From NCBI GenBank assembly GCA_017511185.1, contig JAFWLF010000041.1, forward strand, positions 1 to 9,206: 9,206 nt of DNA. The letters are read 5' to 3'. This stretch comes from RGIG5612 sp017511185 (GTDB lineage: Bacteria; Bacillota; Clostridia; Lachnospirales; Lachnospiraceae). The first letter of the stretch is position 1. Every line of letters starts with the position of its first letter. The notes below the pieces were generated by a model, which worked only from the letters and a program-made list of their open reading frames with translations, had not been told where the DNA came from and made no database searches. Made by a program: the position numbers and the translations under genes. Below are positions 1-5,890 of the stretch, piece by piece.

Positions 1-1
1 G

Positions 2-157
2 CATCTGGAGAAGGTACGGATCGTCCATGGTAAAGGAACCGGCGCTCTGCGGGATGCTGTCACCCATTATCTGCGCCGTGAAAAGCGGGTGAAGAAATTC
101 TATCAGGCAGAATACGGCGAAGGCGATGCCGGTGTGACCATTGCAGAGCTGAAATAA
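2..157 (+). CDS. mutS2: MutS2 (endonuclease MutS2), 3' end only, Smr domain
   Basis: This is the last 51 codons and TAA stop of a gene that enters from the left edge. The peptide contains the Smr-domain signature VRIVHGKGTGALR, followed by a YLRR segment and the typical MutS2 ending AEYGEGDAGVTIAELK. In MutS2 the C-terminal Smr domain provides nuclease activity beside the MutS-type ATPase. The protein is linked to suppression of homologous recombination and, in Bacillus, to rescue of collided ribosomes. The ATPase and clamp parts lie outside the window, so only the Smr end is seen directly. A stand-alone Smr protein is possible, but the GEGDAGVTIAELK ending is characteristic of MutS2. No clear terminator follows in the 89 bp before the next gene. 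Confidence 0.9.
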   Translation, partial: HLEKVRIVHGKGTGALRDAVTHYLRREKRVKKFYQAEYGEGDAGVTIAELK

Positions 158-246
158 ACCGCGCTATGATTAAAAAAGCACCGTGCTAAAATGACAATTG
201 CTTTCCGCGCTGTGCTGAAAATAACAAAAAGGATAACAAGAGTAGA

Positions 247-822
247 ATGGCAGAACGATTAACAAATTTAAAAACAGAAACATTTTCCAAAGAGATCGAT
301 GTTGCAGATTTCGTTGAAAACTGTGTGGATGTAGCCTATTTCAATGAATGCTGCAGCCAGTGTCCAAACTATGGCAAGACCTGGTCCTGCCCGCCATATG
401 ACTTTGACCCGCTGGACATCTGGAATGATTACAAGACATTTTTTGTGTATGCCCGTAAAGTCTATACGCCGCAGGATCTTTTAGAAAAAACTTACGAGCT
501 GTCCGATATCATCCGTATAGGCGGTGAACTTACCATGGGATCCTTTAACAACGTAGATGAGGAGATGTGGCTTCTGCATAAAGAATTCCCAGGCAGCCGC
601 GTCATCGGCGGCGGGAGATGCACACTCTGCGGAAAAGATAAATGTGCCCGCATTTTCGGTGAGCCGTGCCGTTTCCCGGACAAAATGACCTACTCGATCG
701 AAAGCCTGGGAGGCAACGTAGAAAAAGTTCTGGACCGCTACTTCAACGAAAAGATCTACTGGGGCGCTGACGGCCATCTGGCCCCGTCCTATATCCGCAT
801 CGGCGGACTGCTGAAGAAATAA
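247..822 (+). CDS. DUF2284 family cysteine-rich putative metal-binding protein
   Basis: This 191-residue protein matches the DUF2284 (COG5423) family of predicted metal-binding proteins of anaerobes. There are two cysteine groups. The first is C35/C36-x2-C39 with C48, inside the family-typical stretch CSQCPNYGKTWSCPP. The second is C125-x2-C128-x4-C133-x7-C141, inside CTLCGKDKCARIFGEPCRFP. Their ferredoxin-like spacing suggests iron-sulfur or zinc binding, but no reaction is established for the family. There is no signal peptide or membrane segment, so a cytosolic location is expected. The ATG at 247 has only a poorly spaced AAGGA (229-233, 13 nt away) or AAGAG (238-242) in front, so the ribosome site is weak. 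The first cysteine cluster is well inside the reading frame, which supports a full-length gene. It probably forms its own unit, closed by the terminator just after its stop. Confidence 0.85.
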   Translation: MAERLTNLKTETFSKEIDVADFVENCVDVAYFNECCSQCPNYGKTWSCPPYDFDPLDIWNDYKTFFVYARKVYTPQDLLEKTYELSDIIRIGGELTMGSFNNVDEEMWLLHKEFPGSRVIGGGRCTLCGKDKCARIFGEPCRFPDKMTYSIESLGGNVEKVLDRYFNEKIYWGADGHLAPSYIRIGGLLKK

Positions 823-829
823 AAAATAA

Positions 830-854
830 GGGGCAGCTAAGCTGCCCCGTTTTT
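830..854. terminator. Strong intrinsic terminator, probably bidirectional
   Basis: An 8-bp perfect stem GGGGCAGC / GCTGCCCC (830-837 with 841-848) has a 3-nt loop and is followed by G and TTTTT (850-854) on the + strand. It sits 7 bases after the stop of the DUF2284 gene. Read on the - strand, the same stem is followed by TTATTTTTTATTTC (829 downwards), so it should also stop leftward transcripts coming from trmL through the repeat array. Confidence 0.9.
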
Positions 855-1203
855 ATGACCATATTCATTATTTTTCACTCTTGGTCATATATCTCATTCT
901 GATTTTATGACCAAGTAGATTTATTATTTTTCTTGGTCATATTACTTTTTCTCTTTTTATGACCAGGAGATCCTTTTTCTTTCCATGGTCATGTTTTTCT
1001 TTAGCCTTTTATGACCAAGGGACTCTTTTTCCTATCCTGGTCATATTTTCTTTGAACTCTTTATGACCAAGAAATCCTTGTTCTCTTCCTTGGTCATATT
1101 TTTCTAAAAGCTCTTATGACCAAGAATCGTTTTCCTCTTCATTTGGTCATATTTCTCCGAAGTCTCTTATGACCAAGAAACTTTTTCCTTTTATTTGGTC
1201 ATA
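854..1203. repeat. Array of seven 52-53 bp units, each an inverted pair of TATGACCA(AG) arms
   Basis: This gene-free stretch of about 350 bp is filled by a regular array. Left arms (consensus TATGACCAAG) begin at 854, 906, 958, 1010, 1062, 1115 and 1168. Right arms (core TGGTCAT) begin at 882, 934, 986, 1038, 1091, 1144 and 1196. The left-arm steps are 52, 52, 52, 52, 53 and 53. Each unit can form a hairpin with a 7-10 bp stem and a loop of about 16-20 nt. Arms of neighbouring units can also pair across the 14-16 nt linkers. Arms are conserved, while loops and linkers vary but stay pyrimidine-rich on the + strand. The array lies between the 3' ends of convergent genes, like BIME/REP clusters, but the arms are AT-rich and I recognise no described family. 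It is not coding: the period is not a multiple of three and there are many stops. Confidence 0.93.
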
Positions 1204-1206
1204 TTT

Positions 1207-1767
1207 TTACCAGGTATGATGATGAAGCTGCCCTTCAATGGTCAGATCCAGGTACTGGTTCTGTCTTAACGCTTCATACAAAACAACTGCAACGGAATTG
1301 GAAAGGTTTAAGGACCGCTGCTCCGATGCCATCGGGATGCGGATGCACGCTTCTTTGTCCTGCATCAGCAGCTCCTCCGGAATGCCGGCGCTTTCCTTTC
1401 CGAACATTATGTAATCGCCGTCTTTAAACTCCGCCTGATCGTGGGTCTTCTGTGCTTTTGTCGTTGCCATCCAGAGGCGTGCCTTGCCCTCGCGTGATGC
1501 CTCATCGCACGATGTGTCCCCGCACTCAGCAGCAGAAGGGATTAAAACCTTATCTTTATTCTTCTCCACAAAATCTTCCCAGCAGTCGTACACGGTCACC
1601 TGGACATCTTTCCAGTAATCCATTCCGGCCCGTTTCAGGTTCTTATCGTTCAAGATAAACCCCATCGGCTCGATCAGATGCAGATGGCTGTTCGTGCACA
1701 GGCACGTCCGCCCGATATTTCCCGTATTCGCCGGAATCTCCGGCTCCAGCAGCACAATGTGAAACAT
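1207..1767 (-). CDS. trmL: tRNA (cytidine(34)-2'-O)-methyltransferase TrmL
   Basis: This SPOUT-class RNA methyltransferase (YibK/CspR family) methylates the 2'-O of the wobble nucleotide (C34 or cmnm5U34) of tRNA-Leu isoacceptors using SAM. It normally acts as a homodimer. The N-terminus MFHIVLLEPEIPANTGNIGR (residues 1-20) is the classic family start. RAGMDYW lies at 46-52. The SAM-binding trefoil-knot motifs MFGKESAGIPEEL (121-133) and IPMASEQRSLNLSNSVAVVL (144-163) are intact. The ATG has an AGGAG at 1777-1781 with 9 nt spacing. At 186 residues it is longer than the usual 155-160. Extra residues lie roughly at 80-100 (a Cys- and charge-containing stretch around CGDTSCDEASREGK), outside the catalytic motifs. 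It starts 24 bp after the dipeptidase stop, so the two are probably co-transcribed. No terminator lies between its stop and the repeat array. Confidence 0.93.
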   Translation of the reverse strand: MFHIVLLEPEIPANTGNIGRTCLCTNSHLHLIEPMGFILNDKNLKRAGMDYWKDVQVTVYDCWEDFVEKNKDKVLIPSAAECGDTSCDEASREGKARLWMATTKAQKTHDQAEFKDGDYIMFGKESAGIPEELLMQDKEACIRIPMASEQRSLNLSNSVAVVLYEALRQNQYLDLTIEGQLHHHTW

Positions 1768-1791
1768 ATTATCTTGCTCCTAAAGAGATAC

Positions 1792-2805
1792 TTATCCCAG
1801 CACCTGCTTATAGACGCGCAGCGCGTTTTTGTAAAACACCTTCTCAATCTCATCAAGAGTGAATCCGGCGTCTTCCATCTTCTGCGCGATCTGCTGCATG
1901 CCTGCCGCGTTCTTCACTTCCACCGGATTGCCGATGCCGTCAAAATCAGAACCAAAGCCGATCGTATCGATGCCCGCCACATCACGGATATACCTCATAT
2001 GCCGGATCATCCCGTCGATGGTGGTCAGCTGGGATTCACTTTTTTCATCGCTGATAAAATCATAAGCAAAGTTGATGCCGCAGATGCCGCCGTGTTCCGC
2101 AATCTGCCGCAGCATCTCATCTGTCAGGTTGCGCGGGTGAGGACAAACGGCACGGGCATTGGAATGGCTGGCGATGACCGGCGTATCCTTTTTGACTGTC
2201 TTCAGAATATCAAAGATACCAGCGTCATTCAGATGGCTCACGTCGATGATGACACCCAGGTTTTCCATCGCTTCCACCATCGCAAATCCGGCCGGCTTTA
2301 ACCCGTTTTCCGTATCCGGTTCTGCATGAAAATTGCCGTTTTCATCCACATACATTTTATTTGGAAATGCCAGTTCGTTTTCATAATTCCAGGTCAGGGT
2401 AGACATACGCACGCCACGCTCATACAGAAGCTGCAGGTTCTCCACCTTTCCTTCGTAAACAGCACCTTCCTCGATCGTCTTTAATCCCGAAAGAATACCA
2501 TCTTCCAGATTCTTTTCCAGCTCCGTTCCTGTCACGACCGGGCAGATCATGTCCGGATTGGCAATCATCTCTTTATCCATCGTATCCGACAAAAGGATCG
2601 CATGCGCCAACGGGCTCTCCCCCTTTTTAAGCACACTGTCCAGATGTGTAAAAAGAGCAAAGTTCTGACAGAGGTAACCGCCCTCTTTCAGTTTTTTCAG
2701 ATCCACGCTCATATCATTTTCGCGCAGACTTACTTCTTCCCCATTGCTCTTTGCCCGCAGGATCCCGGAGATCGTATCGCAATGCATATCAATGATCGGT
2801 ATCAT
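1792..2805 (-). CDS. Membrane dipeptidase (renal dipeptidase family, peptidase M19)
   Basis: This is a zinc-dependent dipeptidase of the amidohydrolase-like M19 family, 337 residues, near full family length. Metal ligands expected for M19 are visible: H8 and D10 in IDMHCDT, the bridging glutamate at 112/113 (IEEGA), H191 in DVSH, H214 in ASHSNARAV and D287 in GFGSDFDG. The PHPRNL segment (222-227) is also typical. No signal peptide or membrane segment is present, so despite the family name it should be cytosolic and act on dipeptides, possibly including D-amino-acid or Cys-Gly type substrates. The start is firm: AGAGGTG at 2811-2817 lies 5 nt before the ATG, and the HxD motif begins at residue 8. 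It is the first gene of a probable two-gene unit with trmL and is divergent from the telA-like gene. The exact substrate cannot be told from sequence. Confidence 0.92.
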   Translation of the reverse strand: MIPIIDMHCDTISGILRAKSNGEEVSLRENDMSVDLKKLKEGGYLCQNFALFTHLDSVLKKGESPLAHAILLSDTMDKEMIANPDMICPVVTGTELEKNLEDGILSGLKTIEEGAVYEGKVENLQLLYERGVRMSTLTWNYENELAFPNKMYVDENGNFHAEPDTENGLKPAGFAMVEAMENLGVIIDVSHLNDAGIFDILKTVKKDTPVIASHSNARAVCPHPRNLTDEMLRQIAEHGGICGINFAYDFISDEKSESQLTTIDGMIRHMRYIRDVAGIDTIGFGSDFDGIGNPVEVKNAAGMQQIAQKMEDAGFTLDEIEKVFYKNALRVYKQVLG

Positions 2806-2829
2806 GTTGTCACCTCTTTCTGCTTTCCA

Positions 2830-2848
2830 TCAAATTGACACAATTTGA
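2830..2848. promoter_or_regulatory. Operator-like palindrome in the divergent promoter region
   Basis: TCAAATTG-ACA-CAATTTGA is an 8-bp perfect inverted repeat around a 3-bp centre. It lies between the candidate leftward -10 (2853-2858) and the dipeptidase Shine-Dalgarno (2811-2817), where a bound repressor would block leftward transcription. As RNA it could instead be a small hairpin, but the 3-nt loop and AT-rich arms make it weak. No specific regulator family can be named. Confidence 0.5.
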
Positions 2849-2852
2849 ATCT

Positions 2853-2858
2853 ATTATA
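2853..2858 (-). promoter_or_regulatory. Candidate -10 box for the dipeptidase-trmL unit
   Basis: The - strand reads TATAAT here, about 48 bp upstream of the dipeptidase ATG. The best-spaced -35 (2876-2881, TAGTAT on the - strand) is poor, so the promoter call rests mostly on the -10 hexamer and its position. Confidence 0.4.
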
Positions 2859-2917
2859 TAGCAGATGATCGACTAATACTATTTTGTTTTTCATCTTTAA
2901 AAAACGGCCAAGTATTG

Positions 2918-2923
2918 TATAAT
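2918..2923 (+). promoter_or_regulatory. Consensus -10 box for the telA-xpaC unit
   Basis: A perfect TATAAT lies 39 bp before the telA-like ATG, giving a short leader starting near 2930. The -35 region at about 2894-2901 (CTTTAA / TTTAAA) is a weak match, so an activator or another sigma contact may be needed. A weak AT hairpin (TTGTTA 2937-2942 with TAACAA 2947-2952) overlaps the first bases of the Shine-Dalgarno AAGGAGG (2951-2957). Confidence 0.6.
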
Positions 2924-2962
2924 ATAACGTAAGAAATTGTTATCTTTAACAAGGAGGTAATT

Positions 2963-4150
2963 ATGTCAGACGAAATTAAACTGGAACTGGACCCTAAGGT
3001 TCCGACACTCGATTTAGATGTAGCCACTCCGTCGGCTGTTTCTGTCCCAAATATTGAGGATGTAACAGCACTGCAGACGGGTGAGGCACCGGCATACCTT
3101 TCCGATGCAAACCTGTCGGATGCGGAAAAACAGATGGTGGAAGATTTCTCCACTAAGATCAATCTGCGTGACTCCAACGTCATTCTTCAGTACGGAGCAG
3201 CCGCACAGCAGAAGATCGCTGACTTCTCCGACAACGCACTGGAAGGTGTGAAAACCAAAGATTTGGGAGAGATCGGCAAAGAGATCTCCAGCCTGATCAC
3301 AGAACTGAAGGGCTTTGATGTGGATGACGCCGGCAAAGCAACCGGACTGGCAAAATGGTTCAAGAAAAAAGCCAATTCCCTGACCACATTAAAAGCAAAA
3401 TATGACACTGTCGAAAAGAACGTGGACCGTATCGCAGGCACACTGCAGGATCATCAGAATACGCTCTTAACTGATATCGTCATGCTGGACAAAATGTATG
3501 AGACCAACCTGACCTACTTCAAAGAGCTGACTATGTACATCATCGCCGGCAAGAAGAAACTGGAAGAAGAAAGAGCAACCACTCTTGTTGAACTGCAGCA
3601 GAAAGCAAAAGAATCCGGACTGGCAGAAGATGCACAGACCGCTAACGATTTTGCAGCACTCTGCGACCGTTTTGAGAAAAAGCTGTATGATCTGGAACTG
3701 ACCAGAACAGTCAGCATGCAGATGGCTCCGCAGATCCGTATGATCCAGAACAACGACACGCTGATGACGGAAAAGATCCAGTCAACGGTCAACAACACCA
3801 TTCCTCTGTGGAAGAATCAGATGGTTCTGGCGCTGACGATGGCACATGCGGACGAAGCTATGCAGGCTCAGCAGGAAGTCAATGAGTTTACAAACAAGCT
3901 GATCGCCGAGAACGCAGAAAAGATCCACCAGGGTACCGTAGAGATCGCAAAAGAAAGCGAGAAAGGTATTGTGGAGATCGAGACTGTGGTCTACGCAAAC
4001 AATCAGCTGATCGATTCTCTGGATGAAGTCGTGAAGATTCAGGAGGAAGGCCGCGCTAAGAGACTGGCAGCTGAAAACGAACTTGGCCTGATCGAGGCAC
4101 AGCTGAAACAAAAACTTCTGGATATCCGTAACTCCTCATTGGAGAACTAA
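2963..4150 (+). CDS. telA: TelA family toxic anion resistance protein
   Basis: This 395-residue, soluble, mostly helical protein belongs to the TelA family (PF05816), named for plasmid tellurite resistance genes. Chromosomal Bacillota members (YaaN/YceH-like) are linked to envelope or toxic-anion stress, and no enzymatic reaction is established. The family core runs from about residue 60 to 390. Its hallmark is MAPQIRMIQNND (254-265) followed by EKIQSTVNNTIPLWKNQ (270-286). Charged, heptad-like stretches at about 195-250 and 300-390 suggest coiled coils. The first 45 residues are acidic and low in complexity. The start has an ideal AAGGAGG (2951-2957) with 5 nt spacing. The gene heads a two-gene unit with the xpaC-like gene 15 bp downstream, a common pairing in this phylum. 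No terC/terD-type tellurite genes lie nearby, so a direct tellurite role should not be assumed. Confidence 0.93.
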   Translation: MSDEIKLELDPKVPTLDLDVATPSAVSVPNIEDVTALQTGEAPAYLSDANLSDAEKQMVEDFSTKINLRDSNVILQYGAAAQQKIADFSDNALEGVKTKDLGEIGKEISSLITELKGFDVDDAGKATGLAKWFKKKANSLTTLKAKYDTVEKNVDRIAGTLQDHQNTLLTDIVMLDKMYETNLTYFKELTMYIIAGKKKLEEERATTLVELQQKAKESGLAEDAQTANDFAALCDRFEKKLYDLELTRTVSMQMAPQIRMIQNNDTLMTEKIQSTVNNTIPLWKNQMVLALTMAHADEAMQAQQEVNEFTNKLIAENAEKIHQGTVEIAKESEKGIVEIETVVYANNQLIDSLDEVVKIQEEGRAKRLAAENELGLIEAQLKQKLLDIRNSSLEN

Positions 4151-4165
4151 TAGAAGGGTAAAACT

Positions 4166-5161
4166 ATGAGCAGAAAAAGAAGCGGCGGAGGTGTCCTTTT
4201 TGGATTGATCGTCATTGTGGCAGCGATCGCATTGCTGTTCTTTGTCCACCATGCCCTGCCGGGACTCTTTAAGCTCCTGTTAGGGATCGGGCTGTTTATC
4301 ATCGCGCTCTTTGTTGCCCTGATCGTTGTGATCATTGTCGCAGCACGTAAGGGCACGAAAAAAATGGCCGAGAAAAGTCAGCAGGCAGCAGCTAAGACCG
4401 TCAACAAATCCGGACTGACACCGGAACAGGCATCGGTGATCAATAAAGGCCGTTCAGACCTGGTAGCTATCCGAATGGTTAATTCCCGGATCCGCAATCC
4501 GGAGATCAAAAAGTCGATGGCAAATGTCGGTGCGACTGCAGAAAAGATCCTCGTTGCTCTGAAAGAGAAACCGGAGACGATCAAATCTGCCCGGCAGTTC
4601 ACCAACTACTACCTGCCTACCCTGCGTGCCGTTCTGGAGAAATACCAGCGGATCGAGCAAAGCGGTGTGGATCAGGAAGGTGCAGGCGAGCGCGTTGTCA
4701 AATATCTGGCAGATGTGCAGAAAGCACTGGACAAACAGTATACCAACCTGTTTGACAACGATAAATTTGATCTGGCTGTCGATATGGATGCAATGACCAT
4801 TGCCTTAAAACGTGATGGCCTGATCGATCCGGATTATCAGGTGGACCCGGTTCCGGAGGAATCAGAGTTTGATGATGTTCCGGAAGAAGAGGATGCCGCT
4901 GCTCCGGAAGCTCCTGCAGCTGCCGAAGTTCCTGTCGAAAATGAAGAGGTTCTGCAGGAAGAGACAGTTATGCCGAAGCCTCCATTCATGACAAACGAGG
5001 AGCGGACACTGGAATTACAGGAGCCGCCGATTCCTCAGCCAACCGTCTTCTCCGATGAAATGCGCGAGATCAGACAGCAGGAATCTGTTCCTGCAGAGGT
5101 TGTAAAAGATGCTGATGATATGGTAGATGACGTGTCAGATTTCTTCAAACCGGAAGCATAA
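4166..5161 (+). CDS. xpaC: XpaC-like membrane protein (5-bromo-4-chloroindolyl phosphate hydrolysis family)
   Basis: This 331-residue protein resembles the XpaC family (PF10112), named after a Bacillus gene whose expression allowed X-phosphate hydrolysis; the true function is unknown. Layout: a short basic N-terminus (MSRKRSGGG); two hydrophobic segments at about 10-30 and 33-60 forming a membrane hairpin; a basic exit (RKGTKK, 61-66); a helical cytosolic domain at 80-220 (SARQFTNYYLPTLRAVLEKY at 141-160 is family-like); then an acidic, Pro/Ala/Glu-rich tail at 225-331 that looks disordered. The tail is longer than in the roughly 200-residue Bacillus protein. An AGAAGGG (4152-4158) sits 7 nt before the ATG. 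It is paired with telA, 15 bp apart, which suggests that the two proteins act together at the membrane. Its last 27 bp overlap the end of the convergent hisJ. No rightward terminator is seen. Confidence 0.82.
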   Translation: MSRKRSGGGVLFGLIVIVAAIALLFFVHHALPGLFKLLLGIGLFIIALFVALIVVIIVAARKGTKKMAEKSQQAAAKTVNKSGLTPEQASVINKGRSDLVAIRMVNSRIRNPEIKKSMANVGATAEKILVALKEKPETIKSARQFTNYYLPTLRAVLEKYQRIEQSGVDQEGAGERVVKYLADVQKALDKQYTNLFDNDKFDLAVDMDAMTIALKRDGLIDPDYQVDPVPEESEFDDVPEEEDAAAPEAPAAAEVPVENEEVLQEETVMPKPPFMTNEERTLELQEPPIPQPTVFSDEMREIRQQESVPAEVVKDADDMVDDVSDFFKPEA

Positions 5162-5890
5162 ATTTTCCGCTTTGTGCGCGTCACTGGAAAGCAGAAGCTT
5201 TCCGCCATGCAAACGAATATAGTTTTGTATCTCGACAGAGGGGTATGGACTGGTCTTACGGCCGGAAGCCATGCCCCCTGTATTTATTTCAAAGTATTTA
5301 TCAGAAGGCAGCAGCGCATCGACTGCCTTTTTCCATGCCGTCACATAACGCGGATGGGACGGATCAAAAAACAGATTTGCTCTGTCCCCTTTTACATCTT
5401 CATTAAATTTTGTGAAAAGATCAAAATGGCCGATGATATCTGCCCCTGTCTTATTGATCACATCTGAAACTGTTGCAAAGTAGGCTTCCGCAAACGCATA
5501 GACATCGCCGCCGAAAGATTCATCGATCGCCTTTTGGAACAGTTCCGGACTTTCATCCACATAAGCAAATCCATCATCCACTTTCAGATAATGCACAGAA
5601 CCGATCACATAGTCATAATCATCGGTTGGCTCTTCCGAATAATAATCCTGTTCTACACCGCAGAGCACCTTGATCTGATCTTTATACTTTTCCCTCAGCG
5701 CAGCAATCTCCTTCTTATACTCCGCGATCCGTTCCTTTGGAACGCAGTACGTTTCATCAAACCATGTATAAGAATGATCGGAGATGCCGATCTTCGCCAT
5801 CCCCTTATCAATTGCTGCAAGGATCATCTCCTCCGGTGAATTGTTCCCGTCGCTATAAGTTGTGTGTACATGGAAATCCTGTTTGATCAT
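5135..5890 (-). CDS. hisJ: Histidinol-phosphatase, PHP family, C-terminally shortened
   Basis: This HisJ/HisK-type enzyme removes phosphate from L-histidinol phosphate, the penultimate stage of histidine synthesis. PHP metal-site residues are present: H7 and H9 in DFHVHTTYSDG, D38-H39 in GISDHS, E80 in CGVEQD, H100 in GSVHY, H155 in IIGHFD, and D236/H238 in SSDAHKAENL. The start overlaps the hisIE stop by 4 nt (ATGA), showing translational coupling, with AGGAAAA at 5900-5906 upstream. At 251 residues it stops shortly after the SSDAH motif. Homologues usually continue for another 20-25 residues, forming a helix and a final strand. The sequence beyond the TGA is antisense xpaC with no recognisable remnant. 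All catalytic residues remain, so activity is plausible but not certain. It is the last gene of the his operon and overlaps xpaC tail to tail by 27 bp. Confidence 0.9.
   Translation of the reverse strand: MIKQDFHVHTTYSDGNNSPEEMILAAIDKGMAKIGISDHSYTWFDETYCVPKERIAEYKKEIAALREKYKDQIKVLCGVEQDYYSEEPTDDYDYVIGSVHYLKVDDGFAYVDESPELFQKAIDESFGGDVYAFAEAYFATVSDVINKTGADIIGHFDLFTKFNEDVKGDRANLFFDPSHPRYVTAWKKAVDALLPSDKYFEINTGGMASGRKTSPYPSVEIQNYIRLHGGKLLLSSDAHKAENLCFRFEEI

Noticed and set aside
168..196. Leftward terminator between mutS2 and the DUF2284 gene (AGCA/TGCT with a T run on the - strand)
   Set aside because: The stem is only 4-5 bp and there is no leftward gene upstream that would need it.
854..1203. 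CRISPR array
   Set aside because: The conserved word is only about 10 bp and alternates in orientation. Spacers are low-complexity and pyrimidine-rich rather than unique, and no cas genes are present.
854..1203. Series of tiny genes or a leader peptide on the - strand (ATGACCAAATAA and ATGACCAAATGA preceded by purine-rich tracts)
   Set aside because: The ATG arises from the arm sequence itself, the frames are different or only 3-4 codons long in most units, and the 52-bp period breaks any reading frame.
854..1203. Seven tandem intrinsic terminators on the + strand
   Set aside because: Several right arms are followed by short T runs, but the stems are AT-rich with loops of 16-20 nt. A strong GC terminator already stands just upstream, so stopping transcripts is unlikely to be their purpose.
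1678..2301. 207-codon open frame on the + strand
   Set aside because: It is wholly antisense to the well-supported trmL and dipeptidase genes, with a composition typical of a shadow frame.
2835..2862. Rightward promoter using TTGACA at 2835-2840
   Set aside because: The only -10-like hexamer at an acceptable distance (TATAGC, 2857-2862) is poor. The TTGACA is part of the palindrome, and a much better TATAAT lies nearer telA.
5186..5203. Terminator for xpaC (GGAAAGC / GCTTTCC hairpin)
   Set aside because: It lies inside the hisJ coding region and no T tract follows on the + strand.
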